A program made the translations under genes and the position numbers. Positions 22,567 to 32,945 of a stretch of DNA of 64,000 nt are shown here, in pieces. Source of the DNA: Luscinia megarhynchos (taxonomy: Eukaryota; Chordata; Aves; Passeriformes; Turdidae); NCBI GenBank assembly GCA_034336665.1, contig CM067592.1, positions 54,798,473-54,862,472 on the forward strand, given 5' to 3'. The notes below the pieces were generated by a model, which worked only from the letters and a program-made list of their open reading frames with translations, made no database searches and was not told where the DNA came from. Each line of letters starts with the position of its first letter. The stretch's first letter is position 1.

Positions 22567-23007
22567 TTGAGGAAAAAAGGGTATTGTCCTCAAGCCTCTC
22601 CCCTAGAGGCTAATATTCATAATATACATCCTGGGGACTGGGTCTTAATAAAGTCATGGAGTAACACACCTCTCTCCCCCAGATTTGACGGCCCCTTCCA
22701 AGTCCTACTTACTTCGCACGCGGCAGTAAAGACAAAGGAACGTGGGTGGACTCATATCACCCGAGTAAAAGGCCCATTACCGAGTGCAAGCATCCCCGTA
22801 GATCAAACCAAAAGATCATCCCCAAGTGCCCAGTTAAACCTCTCCCCGGACGCAACTTCTCAACAAACTTTGAACCTCCCACAAGACCCTTTCACAAGCC
22901 TGACTTCCGATCCTCAGCCGAACCCTAAAATCACTCCACCGGATTGGACAGCTACTAGAGATCCAAAAACTCTTAAAGTCACCTTAAAAAAGAAGAAAAA
23001 GGATTAA
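22567..23007 (+). pseudogene. Integrase C-terminal domain (GPF type), out of frame
   Basis: The frame change near 22563 separates this 146-codon stretch from the integrase core. HPGDWVLIKSW, PRFDGPFQVLL and a THITRVKG segment are the gammaretroviral GPY/F domain that contacts target chromatin. A Ser/Pro-rich tail and a Lys run follow. Confidence 0.8.
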
Positions 23008-23035
23008 CCAAAGTGCGGCTTAAAACAGGAGCTAG

Positions 23036-23160
23036 AAGAGTTGTTAGCGGTTGTTACAAGTTATACTGTAGTAGTTGTTAAAAATTGTTATACTGTTAAG
23101 AATTGTTATATTGTAGTAGTTGTTAGAAATTGTTACAAGCTATCTCAAGTAGTTGCAGGT
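23036..23160 (+). repeat. TTGTTA-rich tandem repeat between pol and env
   Basis: Repeated GTTGTTA(A/G)-AATTGTTATACTG and TGTAGTAGTTGTTA units occur in two to three imperfect rounds. It is noncoding and lies just upstream of the env start where the splice acceptor should be. Function unknown. Confidence 0.6.
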
Positions 23161-23324
23161 GGCATTGAAAAGAGTTTCTAGTTCAAATTGCGGTTAGTCA
23201 CGTTGCAATACTATCTGAAGTGAACATTAAGTACCACCTAAACAAAATTCGCTCATGAGACATTCACCCACCAGGCTCCCAAAAACTTAATAACTGCGGG
23301 AAGGGAGGGTATCAGCGAGGAGAA

Positions 23325-25186
23325 ATGGGCCCGGTCGAGGAGAACGATGCCCCAGAGGTCAAGAGGCAAGGCCGAGCGAGATCCGGTAGAGGGGTTCGCA
23401 TCGGACTCTTGGCCAGATGGATGGTATTATACATGGTCCTCGAAGTAGTAAATGGGGAATGCCCCAAATGCTATCGCCAGCCTACGAAGGAGAAAGGAAG
23501 AGAAACCTCCTCCAAACCCACACCCAGGTAAATCCCGCTTGTTTTGACCATACCCAATTGGCTACCTGTAAGGAAGGAAAACGAACCTATTAGTTAGCAC
23601 AAAATTTAGCCTCTTTTAGGCAGCGCCTGATAGGTGAATGCCCCATCAGCGAGTGGTTTTGTATGGAAAACAAGAATTATATGGACCGAGGAGCAGACTT
23701 GGTTAAAGAGAAACCTATAACACCAGAGGTTGGGGACTATGAAGGAAACTCAGGGACCAATTTGTTTGTCGAGATGATAGAAAAGATCAGCCAAGAATTC
23801 AATATCACAAATTGCTATGTGTGCGGCAGTACACAGATGGCTGAGGTGTGGCCCTGGGAAGGGATAGGACTTACACCTTTAGACATTCTCAGATGGAAAC
23901 ATATGAACCCTGGTTTGCCCAATGAAGAGGAAAGAAGGTCTGAAAAATGGAGGTTAAAGTCTAAAATAATCAGGGAAGTATGCATCCAAAGTAAAGGGCG
24001 GAGATTTCTTACTTATGTAGGAGCTATGCTGTGTAAGAACACCATGATCGTAAAAGGGGGAGTCAAAAAGTGGGTGCCTCGCGAAATAGGAACTGTCTGG
24101 ACCGCAAATGGGAGTGAAAAAGGCTGTCTATATAACACTGAGTATGCTTTGTACGAATGTTCTGCCTTAGGGAAAAACCCATTCTGGGGAGTACCTGCAC
24201 TTTCTAACTACTGGCAAAACCCCCTAGACGCTCAAACAGATTGGAGGGCCCCTCCCTATTTGTTTTGGATCTGTGGGAACACTGCCTACACCCAGCTACC
24301 TGCGGATTGGACGGGGATTTGTACGGTGGGAGTTATCAAGCCAACCTTTTTCTTGTTACAGAAGGAGTCAGGAGCCCACCTAGGTGTACCCCTGTACGAC
24401 CCACTATGGAAAGACCACCGGACACGGAGGAGTATCACCGATCTCCGCAGCACTCAGAAGTGGAAAGGAGATATATGGACCCCAGAGCGAATTATTAAAA
24501 CATATGGGCCGGCCACCTGGGCCCAAGATGGGTCCTGGGGTTACAGAACACCAATATACATGTTAAACAGGATCATCCGCCTGCAGGCAGTCCTTGAAAT
24601 AGTTTCCAACCGGACGGCCCTAGCTCTAGATTATGTCAGCGATCAATTGGCACAAACCAGAACCGTAATATACCAAATCAGGCTAGCCGTGGACTACCTG
24701 CTGGCGGATGAAGGAGGGATTTGCGGAAAATTCAATACTTCTGAGTGTTGCCTTGAGATCGACGACAAAAGCCAAGTCATCAAGAATATATCCAAGGAGA
24801 TCCGTAAAATTGCATACGTAGGGAACCAAAAATGGACACCAATGATGAACACAGACTGGTGGGATAATTTCTGGTCGTTCGGGGGATCCTGGTGGAAGAA
24901 GGTAGGGTTTATACTCTTGACTTCCTTCGCCGGCTTCCTAATCCTCCCGTGCTTACTCCCATGTCTAATCCGCCTCATAACGTCCATAGTCCAAGCTAAC
25001 TCTCAAATGCTCCCAGCCCCCAATACCGAGCAAGCCACGGTTTTAAAACTCGAATCCCAAGAGCTAGAGGAGGAAACTGATAGCAGTCTCCAAGAAATCG
25101 AGACAGCTAGTAACATCTATAATAAGTTTCGGAAGTTCCGCAGGCTCTATCATGAATTCCAGGAAAAACCCGAAACGGCCAATTGA
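23325..25186 (+). pseudogene. Class I provirus env, ERV3/HERV-R-like, broken only near the N-terminus
   Basis: ATG at 23325 begins a leader with a hydrophobic signal segment (RWMVLYMVLEVVNG). The frame is lost near 23528 and a stop lies at 23591-23593. From 23594 the frame is open for over 520 codons. The surface subunit has a CYVC motif (about 23815). A furin-type site in the HRTRRS context lies at about 24415-24432. The transmembrane subunit has a DYLLADEGGICGKF segment and a C-X6-CC motif (about 24690-24755), a membrane anchor (VGFILLTSFAGFLILPCLLPCLI, about 24905-24975) and a roughly 60-residue tail. The TM region resembles the ERV3/HERV-R group. Env mediates receptor binding and fusion in live viruses; the leader damage should block normal expression. 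Confidence 0.85.
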
Positions 25187-25216
25187 TGCGGGATCATGAA
25201 AGATCCCGATCAAAGA

Positions 25217-25232
25217 CTTAGAGGGGGGATAT
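25217..25232 (+). promoter_or_regulatory. Polypurine tract of class I provirus
   Basis: The purine run AGAGGGGGGAT plus AT directly precedes the 3' LTR, the site that primes plus-strand DNA synthesis. Confidence 0.8.
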
Positions 25233-25902
25233 TGTAGTAGACACCCAGTTGGAAGCCCTAATAGTTGTAAAGTTAATAATGTGTTATGGTTGTTGTTCAC
25301 TTACCTTTTTGGTAGTATTCCTGTATGTAAGCAGACCCCGGTTTTAACTTCTGTTCCTGTTATGAGCCCCAGTTCACATATTCACCCTCCTAGTTCCCAT
25401 ATCCGCCTTCCTCTGTTACCCCTTCCGCCCTTACCCTTGCCCTATTTCCGACCGCCTGCCGCTTCGCATGTCAATCTAGAAGCCACGCCCCTCCATGCAA
25501 AGTAGCCAGCGCTCCCAGTCAGCCAGTTCGCCAACAAGAAGTCCCGGCCCAAACTAAAGGAAGATCAACACAGCTATGAGAGGAATACAGGGAAAATACT
25601 TGCATCAGAGGACTAAGAAAACCCCAAGTTGTCAGCGAAATCTAACTTCTCGTCAACCATCACCTAAACTGTACCCCGGCAAGATGACAACCCTAGACCA
25701 AACGAGCCACCGGGGAGCAATCCGATACATCTTGGCGTGAGGTCGGGACTCCTCTCCACCTGTGAAGGCGGACGGAAAATCGGATCTCCGCATCGCGACA
25801 GGCGCTGGCTCTCAAACAGCAACGGCAGGCGGCGGCCTTTCCATAAGCCCCAATAAAAAAGCTGATTTTAATAAAGGCTTCAGCCCCGCTGCATTTATTA
25901 CA
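25233..25902 (+). repeat. 3' LTR of class I provirus
   Basis: 670 bp, TGTAGTAGAC to TTTATTACA, nearly identical to the 5' LTR. The ERVL gag resumes immediately after with TTGGCAGC. Confidence 0.93.
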
Positions 25903-26087
25903 TTGGCAGCACGGGTGTGTCATCTCAGGGAGGCAAAGGCTAACCCAGGGAGCCACACTAAAATGAAGGTAGCCTCAACCTCCCATGGTAAAGGTGCAGG
26001 GTATTACAGAAGGGAGGATGATCTGCCAGATCCCCTGGAAGGAACATCCACCATGTATGGCCAGGAAAGGAATAATAACCCGGGCTA
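25903..26087 (+). pseudogene. ERVL-like gag, C-terminal remnant
   Basis: The frame reading LAARVCHLREAKANPGS and YYRREDDLPDPLEG continues the gag cut by the class I insertion and ends at a stop near 26086. It is interrupted only by the nested provirus. Confidence 0.6.
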
Positions 26088-27541
26088 GAGGGGCCCTGCA
26101 TTTAGCTGGGGAGAGGCATGGGATGACAGGATCTGTTGCATAGTGTGGGTCCAATGGCCTGGCACATCAAAGCCACAGAAACATAGAGTGCTAGTTAATA
26201 CTGGTTCACAATGCACCCTGATCCCATCTGAACATGTGGGGAAGGTACCTGTTTCCATTGTTGAGGTGACAGGGGGATCACAGGAATTCACTTTGCTGGA
26301 AGCTGACATTAGCCTGACAGGGAAGGGGTGGCAGAAACATCCAATTGTAACTGGCCCAGAGGCACCGCGCACTCTAGGCATAGACTTCCTCAGGAACGGC
26401 TACTACAAGGACCCAAAGGGCTTCAGGTGGGCTTTTGGAATAGCTGCTGTAGTGACAGAGAGCATTAAACACTTGAACACCTTGCCTGGACTGTCAGAAA
26501 ACCCATCTGCAGTGGGACTCCTGAAAGTGACAGAGCAACAGGTGCCAATTGCCACCATGACAGTGCACCGCCGGCAGTACCGGACAAATCGAGATGCTGT
26601 GATCCCCATCCACAAGATGATCCGTGAGCTGGAGAGCCAAGGGGTGGTCAGCAAAACCCATTCACCCTTCAACACCCCCACCCGGCCTGTGTACAAATCT
26701 GATGGAGAATGGAGATTGACTGTGGACTATCGTGCCTTGAATGAAGTGACTCCACCGCTGAGCGCTGCCGTGCTGGACATGCAGGAACTCCAGTACGAGC
26801 TGGAGTCCAAGGCAGCAGGGTGGTTTGCCACCATTGACATTGCCAAGGCATTTTTCTCCATTCCTTTGGCAGCAGAGTGCAGGCCTCAGTTTGCTTTCAC
26901 CTGGAGGGGCATGCAGTACACCTGGAACCGACTGCCCCAGGGGTGGAAACACAGCCCCACCATCTGCCACGGACTGATCCAGGCTGCACTGGAAAAGGGT
27001 GAGGCTCCAGAACATCTGCAGTACATCGATGACATCATTGTGTGGGGGAACACGCAGTGGCGGTATTTGAGAAGGGAGAGAAGATCATCCAGATTTTGCT
27101 GGGAGCCGGTTTTGCCATTAAAAAGAGAAAAGTCAAAGGACCTGCCCGAGAGGTCCAGTTCCTGGGAGTGAAGTGGCAAGATGGACGGCGCCAGGTCCCC
27201 ACTGAGGTCATCAACAAGATCACTGCAATGTCTCCACCAACAAGCAAGAAGGAAACACAAGCTTTCCTAGGTGCCATAGGCTTTTGGAGAATGCACATCC
27301 CTGAGTACAGCCAGATTGTGAGCCCTCTCTACCTGGTCGCCCACAAGAAGAACGATTTCCACTGGGGCCCTGAACAGCAGCAAGCCTTCGCCCAGATCAA
27401 ACAGGAGATTGCTCATGCAGTAGCCCTTGGCCCAGTCAGGACGGGACCAGAGGTAAAGAATGTGCTCTACTCTGCAGCCGGGAACCATGGTCTGTCCTGG
27501 AGCCTTTGGCAGAAGGTGCCTGGTGAGACCCGAGGCTGACC
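26088..27541 (+). pseudogene. ERVL-like protease and reverse transcriptase
   Basis: A frame covering 26143-27171 holds protease (LVNTGSQCTLIPSE) then RT. RT pieces are GVVSKTHSPFNTP, WRLTVDYRALNE, ATIDIAKAFFSIPL, LPQGWKHSPTICH and catalytic YIDD at 27022-27033. The protease catalytic Asp is replaced by Asn (codon 26197-26199), which should abolish cleavage activity. A frameshift near 27050 moves to 27042-27539 with FLGVKWQDGRRQVP and the GAIGFWRMHIPEYSQI connection. The sequence is close to avian ERVL Pol. Confidence 0.85.
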
Positions 27542-29111
27542 CCTGGGATTCTGGAGCAGAAGTTACAGAGGGTTCGAAGCCAATTACACTCCCACAGAGA
27601 AGGAAATCCTGGCTGCCTATAAAGGAGTTCAAGCTGCCTCAGAGGTGATTTGCACAAATGCACAGCTTCTCCTGGCACCCCGACTGCCAGTGCTGGGGTG
27701 GATGTTCAAAGGAAAGGTTCCCTCTGCCCACCACGCCACCGACGCCACATGAAGCGAGTGGATTGCCCTCATCACGCAGCGCGCCCGCATTGGCAACCCA
27801 AATCGCCTTGGGATTTTACAGATAATTACAAACTGGCCACAAGGTGAAGATTTTGATCTCGCTGATGAAGAGGAGCACGAACAAGTGCCCTGGGATGAAG
27901 AAGCCCCACCGTACAACCAACTGCCAGCCGATGAAAAATGCTACACCCTTTTCACGGATGGTTCCTGCCGCATCGTGGGAATGATCTGGAAGTGGAAAGC
28001 AGCCGTACGGAGCCCCACACGACAGGCTGCACAAGCTACCAAAGGAGAAGGTGGATCAAGTCAACTTGCTGAGCTCAAAGCTGTTCAGCTGGCCTTGGAC
28101 ATTGCTGAGAGAGAGAAATGGCCAAAGCTCTGCCTTTACACTGATTCCTGGATGGTAGCCAGTGCTCGGTGGGGGTGGCTGCAAAGGTAGAAAAAGGCTG
28201 ACTGGCAACATAGAGGAAAACCAATCTGGGCTGCTGATGAGTGGAAAGATATTGCCACTTGGGTAGAGAAGCCACCCGTGAAAGTCTGTCATGTGGACAC
28301 CCATGTTCCAAGAGTCGGGCTAATGAAGAACACCGGCATAAGGAGCAGGCAGATCAGGCTGCACAGATAGAGGTCTCAAAGATGGACTTCGATTGGGAAC
28401 ACAAGGGAGAATTGTTCCTACCTCGATGGGCCCACAATGTCTCACGTCATCAGGGCAGAGACACCACCAATAAGTGTGCACGAGAATAAAGGGTGGATAA
28501 CCATGGACAGCATCTCTCAGGTTATCCATGACTGTGAGATGTGTGCTGCCATCAAGCAGGCCAAGCGGGTGAGGCCCCTCTGGCATGGGGGGCGATGGTC
28601 CAAATACTAGTACGGAGAGCCCTGGCAGATTGACCACATCACACTGCCTCAGACCCGCCAGGGCAAGCGCTACGTGCTGACCATGGTGGAAGCCACCACC
28701 AGATGGTAGGAGACCTACCCTGTGCCCCACGCTACTGTTTGGAACGCCATCCTGGGCCTTGAGAAACAAGTCCTTTGGAGGCAGGGTACCCCTGAGAGAA
28801 TCGAGTCAGACAACGGGACTAATTTCAAAAATAGCCTTATAAGCACCTGGGCTAGAGAACATGGCATTGAGTGGGTGTACTATATTCCCTACCATGCACC
28901 AGCGGCTGGGAAAGTCAAACGGTGCAATGGCCTGCTTAAAACCACCTTAAAGGCACTTGGTGGGGGGACTTTCAAGAGCTGGGAGATCAACCTTCCAAAG
29001 GCCACATGATTAATGAATACCTGAGGTTCCACTAATCGAGCACGCCCTGTCCAGTCTGGGCTCTTGGCCACACTAGATGGAGATAAGGTTCCAGTGGTAC
29101 ACCTGAGAGGC
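27542..29111 (+). pseudogene. ERVL-like RNase H and integrase, broken
   Basis: Frames are broken by several stops. RNase H shows LFTDGSC (about 27948-27968) and CLYTDSWMVASA (about 28130). Integrase shows HDCEMCAAIKQAKR (zinc module, about 28530), QIDHITLP (about 28628), IESDNGTNF (about 28800) and GKVKRCNGLLK (about 28908). The last normally carries the third catalytic Glu, which here reads Lys. In-frame stops fall near 27750, 28188, 28368, 28608 and 28708. The C-terminal part is cut by the ERVK-like provirus at 29112 and resumes at 36339. Confidence 0.82.
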
Positions 29112-29757
29112 TGTCACTGTCTGGGGGTCTCTTTGTGGCCGAGACCACTCAGATGGACATAGGAGGGTGGTTCAGGGCACAGGGAATTCTTGAAGCAACC
29201 GAAGAGAAACCGCAGGAGACAGTCGTCCGGGCTCAAGGTCTGTTTATTATTTGTTATCTATAAAGTGTTCTTTGCTCGCGAGCAGCAGTCTGATCACCAC
29301 CGTGTCCAGGACGAAAGTCTGCCCAAGGAGGGCCGAACTTATCTTTTATACTCTATGCTACGTATTCCATGTTTACAATAATATTCCAATACTACAAAGT
29401 TTTATTACAATGTCTAGTTTTGTCCCCAACCAATCTGTGATTCCCAGCATCCCACACCAACATGGAGGGTAAGAAGAAGAAGAAGAAAAAAGATACCACA
29501 CCCCAAATTCTCCATCTTGGCTTTGTGACTGATAATATAAACAATCCTAAAAACCACATTTTCTACATGTTAAATATATAATTCAGACCCTAGTTACTCT
29601 CAAAGGTCGCATTTCTCCTCTGCAGGAAAGCAAATGTCCCTGAGGAGCTGAATCCAGCTCTCTGACCCCCCTGGCCTCGCTCGGGGGTCTCTCAGGGGTT
29701 GGACAGGGGGGTCTCCGCTCTCCTGGAAGGTCCAGAGGGACTCCCTGGACCCCCACA
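29112..29757 (-). repeat. 3' LTR of ERVK-like provirus
   Basis: Read on the minus strand it goes from TGTGGGGGTCC to CCAGACAGTGACA. A TATAAAAGAT box lies at 29341-29350 and AATAAA at about 29243-29248 (both reverse complement). It is virtually identical to 35692-36338. Confidence 0.92.
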
Positions 29758-29770
29758 TCTCCCCCTTCTG
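29758..29770 (-). promoter_or_regulatory. Polypurine tract of ERVK-like provirus
   Basis: On the minus strand AGAAGGGGGAGA directly precedes the 3' LTR. Confidence 0.75.
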
Positions 29771-30870
29771 TTTGCACCAAAAATATATCTTCTACAGTTG
29801 TGTCCAATGCTCTCCGAAGGCAGTGAAAAATGCAAGGCAAAATAACCAGAAAAAGAATAAAGAAAATAACAATGCCAACTAATATGTAAAAACCCACTTT
29901 CAAAATTTCTCTTTACAAAGATAAAAGATCAAAAAGGCCAAACAGACCATCCAACCATGATTTAGTAATTTTTTCAAGCTTTGCCTTACCATTCTGGAAC
30001 TGTCTTATATTCTTATAGATTGATTTCAAATGATCAAACAAATTCATGCAGTACATTCCTTCAAATTCTTCAAATTCACATCCATGCCCATGAGCCAGCA
30101 GTAAGTAATCAATTGCTGCTCTGTTTTGAAGAGTGGCTTTTTTCACACTGTTGACATCAGTTAACATGTCACTCAGTGCGAGAGAAACAGTTTTGGCATT
30201 TTTGCTCAACCAACAACCCATACGATTCAATTGAGCCAAGGCCACCCCTGATGCCATTTGAGGTGAGAATAGCGCTGCCGCAATTCTCTGTGCCTTGTTC
30301 CATGTATAAAATTCATCATCACAATTCAGATCATATTCCTTGATTGCTCTCTTTTTTCTGTGCCTTGGTTTTCTTAGAATTTTTAAACCTGGGGTTAACA
30401 ATAAAAATCTTCCAATGCTTCATGGACCTCCTCTGACTTTCATAGGGATACCAGCCCAAATTCTGTCCCTACAAATAAAGAATGTTCTCCACAGTAACTG
30501 TGCTGCAACTCGGAAGGATGGTTTGTTTGAGACTACAATACAATTACTATATACATCTTGATTCAGAGTAACATCCATTGTTTGGTTCTTTGTCACTCCT
30601 GAAACATTAAATACAATACAAAAGTCCATTCTTGTCGAAGCAAAACATTTCTAATTCTTCTGATTCGAAAAAGGCCACCGGGAGAAACTGAACCCACACA
30701 TGCCATCCGTCCACAGGAGTTGTCACAACTCGCATCACCCATGAAGGGATGCCCTCCGGAATGGGCCATTCTTTCACTGGCAATCCCACTAAACATGTTC
30801 AAAATGCTTTTTTGGCCTGGGATGTCTGAAACAAATTGTGTCCAACCCCGCTGTCTATGCTAAACTTTTC
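29760..30870 (-). pseudogene. ERVK-like env (alpharetrovirus-type transmembrane subunit)
   Basis: Reading 30870 to 29760: surface-subunit remnants with NVSGVTKNQT and a FRVAAQLLW segment, then a basic furin-like RHRKKR site (about 30340). The transmembrane subunit begins IKEYDLNCDDEFYTW. Its LQNRAAIDYLLLAHGHGCE segment and later cysteine strongly recall the alpharetroviral transmembrane protein. A membrane anchor FYILVGIVIFFILFLVILPCIF (about 29830-29895) leads into a short tail ending at the polypurine tract. The TM core has one open frame (29913-30401), but stops and frame changes separate it from the surface part and from the anchor. In live viruses this protein drives membrane fusion. Confidence 0.8.
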
Positions 30871-30999
30871 CAAACCTTCTCCCTTGGCTGCATCACTGGT
30901 AAATCCACTTTGTTACCTAACATATTTGACAAAAAGATACAACAGCATATAAACAAACATGCTTCTAACAGTGAAGTTCTTAAGTCTTTTATATTTTGT

Positions 31000-31880
31000 T
31001 TGAAGAGAAGTTCACATCCTTTGTCTTTGATTCTGTCTGCGAGCTCCCTTCCTCGCTTCCAGGATTGGCTTCTGCTTGCGTTTGGGCCCAATACAGTTTC
31101 ACGTATTTTGCAGGAACCCATTTCAATCCTCTATCTGTGGAAACACAAGCACAATCTTTTCCCTACATAATTAGTTTGAAAGGCCCTTCAGTTTTACCTG
31201 TTTCTAAATTTCTGATCAAAACCAAATTATTTTCTTTTAGCTTTGCCCTTGTATCATTTGTAAAATGTCTTATAATTGATAGAGTTCTCTCTGAAAAAGA
31301 ACTATTTAAGAAGTTTAATGCATCTAAAACTTTTGTTCAACAACATGTGAGGTGCAGCTTCTGCCTCCCTCCTTTTTGTTCTTCTGAAATTGCTCCTAAA
31401 AAAGATGTCAACTAAAATATAAATGTTTTTCAGTTTTCCAAAAAGTATTTTGTCAACTCTGTCTGCTACAGTTGAAGACCTTGCAGTCCCCTAGGGTTGA
31501 CTGCTCTCATAAAAACTGGTGGCTGTACCATTTGACAATCTGGACAGGACTAAATACTTTCTTTTGCCTGGCTTTTGAAATGTGAAAAGATTCAATCAAT
31601 GCTTGTGTATTTTGATGAAAAAATGCATGGCTTAATTTTGCCTGCTCAAAAATATCTTGCAAGGTTTGCAAAAAAGACATGGTCAATTTGTCTGCTTGCA
31701 CGTTTCCTTCTACTAAAATTTTTGGGAGTGATAAGTCTGCTTTAATATGTATAATAAAATATTTATGTGTCCTGCTTTTCAGCAATGTTTTCATACATGA
31801 TAAATATGAATACAGAATGTCATTGCTTATTTCCTTTAAAATTGATTTTTCCAATTCTTTAACTACGTTGATCACATATG
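31000..31880 (-). pseudogene. ERVK-like integrase, internally deleted
   Basis: On the minus strand an N-terminal region (GNVQADKLTM, FEQAKLSHAFFHQNTQAL) spans about 31840-31580 and is followed by very little catalytic core (FRRTKR region). A C-terminal domain segment (IRNLETGKTEGPF and GLKWVPAKYVK) occupies about 31240-31050. Most of the core with its acidic residues is missing and stops occur, so it cannot integrate DNA. Its C-terminal part is repeated at 32715-32945. Confidence 0.7.
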
Positions 31881-32100
31881 CTAAATTTGTGATTAAATTG
31901 AGGGGTTGCTAAAACAATTTAAAAACTCTGACATTGCTGCCAATTCCACAATTTGTTGTGAACCTTGCACCATTTCCACATCTGACTCCCATTTTCCTGT
32001 AATTGAATTCTGCCATGTAATTATTAATTTGTGAGTTTACCCTGAACCATCAGTGAATACTATGATCCCATCCAATGGTTCCTCACTCATTTTTGATTTT
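31881..32100 (-). pseudogene. ERVK-like RNase H fragment
   Basis: FTDGSG (about 32055-32070), TWQNSITGKWESDVEMVQGS and QQIVELAAMSE follow on the minus strand, with a stop right after the TDGSG motif. Confidence 0.7.
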
Positions 32101-32379
32101 TCTTTGAAACTCAATTTTGCTTTTAACAACCTATGACTCGGGTAAAGAATTGTACAAATATCTGTATAATTTAACAATGCAATTGCCAAATCCTGTGATT
32201 TTGGTGTGCCAAATCAAAACATTGCTTTCTCAAGGGTAAATACATTATAAAAAAATCTCTGCCTGTCATTGTCATCAGCCTTATCTTTCCCTCTATTATG
32301 GTCTGAGCTATTATTTTTAAATCTGCAAAAATTGTTTTTGGGGATTAGTAAAATAGAAAAGTTGTTGTAGGTCTTGCAA

Positions 32380-32700
32380 ATTCTTGGTTTTTGAGCTGAC
32401 TTCTATTTTCTGAGGCTTTACAATCTCATTCAGCTCTCTGAGATCATGAAACAATTTCCATGAACCAGAGGTCTTCTTCAAATTAACAAACATAAAAAAA
32501 TTCCAGGGTGCAATTTCCCAAATCTTGAAATGCTAATTTCCAAACCAGCCTTTTGCACTTCTGCGATCAGACAGTCATGAGCTTCTTGCAGCTTCTGTTG
32601 CATGAATGCCACAATGAGCAAATCACCATCTTGACTAAATTCTTCAAAGCACTCAATTGCTTCTTTTTGAAGGCCCCCATCTAAAGAGGTTTATCAGTTT
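32380..32700 (-). pseudogene. ERVK-like reverse-transcriptase fragments, out of order
   Basis: On the minus strand LTWKTDKPL is followed by DGDLLIVAF (the YMDD loop region), then LQEAHDCLIAEVQKAGLEI, then KKTSGSWKLFHDLRELNEI. The last motif normally precedes the catalytic loop, so parts of RT have been deleted and rejoined out of order. Confidence 0.65.
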
Positions 32701-32714
32701 TCCAAGTCAGCTGT

Positions 32715-32945
32715 CCGGAGAGAAGTTCATGATCTTTGTTTCTGATTCAATCTGTGAGTTCGCCCCTTCACTTCCAGGGCTGGCATCTGCCCGCGTCTTG
32801 GCCGGACATTGCCTCATCTGTCTCACTGGCTTTCATCTCTGTCCTCTCTCTGTGGAGACACAAGCAGAACCCTTCCCCCAAATGCTTACTTTGAAAGCTT
32901 TTCAACTTTCTCTGTCTCTAGATTTTTGATCAAAACTGGAGAATT
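32715..32945 (-). repeat. Second copy of integrase C-terminal segment, upstream of RT
   Basis: This about 230-bp block is a diverged direct repeat of 31000-31235 (shared GAGAAGTTCA, CCCTTC-CTTCCAGG, GTGGARACACAAGCA and TTTTTGATCAAAAC-like parts). On the minus strand it lies ahead of the RT fragments, whereas integrase belongs after RT. Confidence 0.75.

Larger units (their letters stand above)
15631..25902 (+). mobile_element. Class I (gammaretrovirus-like) provirus nested in ERVL gag
   Basis: It is complete: LTR, tRNA-Pro primer site, structured leader, gag, pro, pol, env, polypurine tract, LTR. The LTRs differ by about seven single bases and two short blocks (near 16116 and 16190), so it is younger than its host ERVL. 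The 4-bp flanks are CTGG on the left and TTGG on the right, compatible with a 4-bp duplication with one change. Several frameshifts and one stop interrupt gag, pro-RT and the env leader. The 714-codon C-terminal pol frame and the 507-codon env frame remain open. Confidence 0.93.

Noticed and set aside
29190..29472. Plus-strand small frames repeated exactly at 35770-36052
   Set aside because: They are identical because they lie in the two LTR copies of the ERVK-like provirus, antisense to its transcription. They are not genes.
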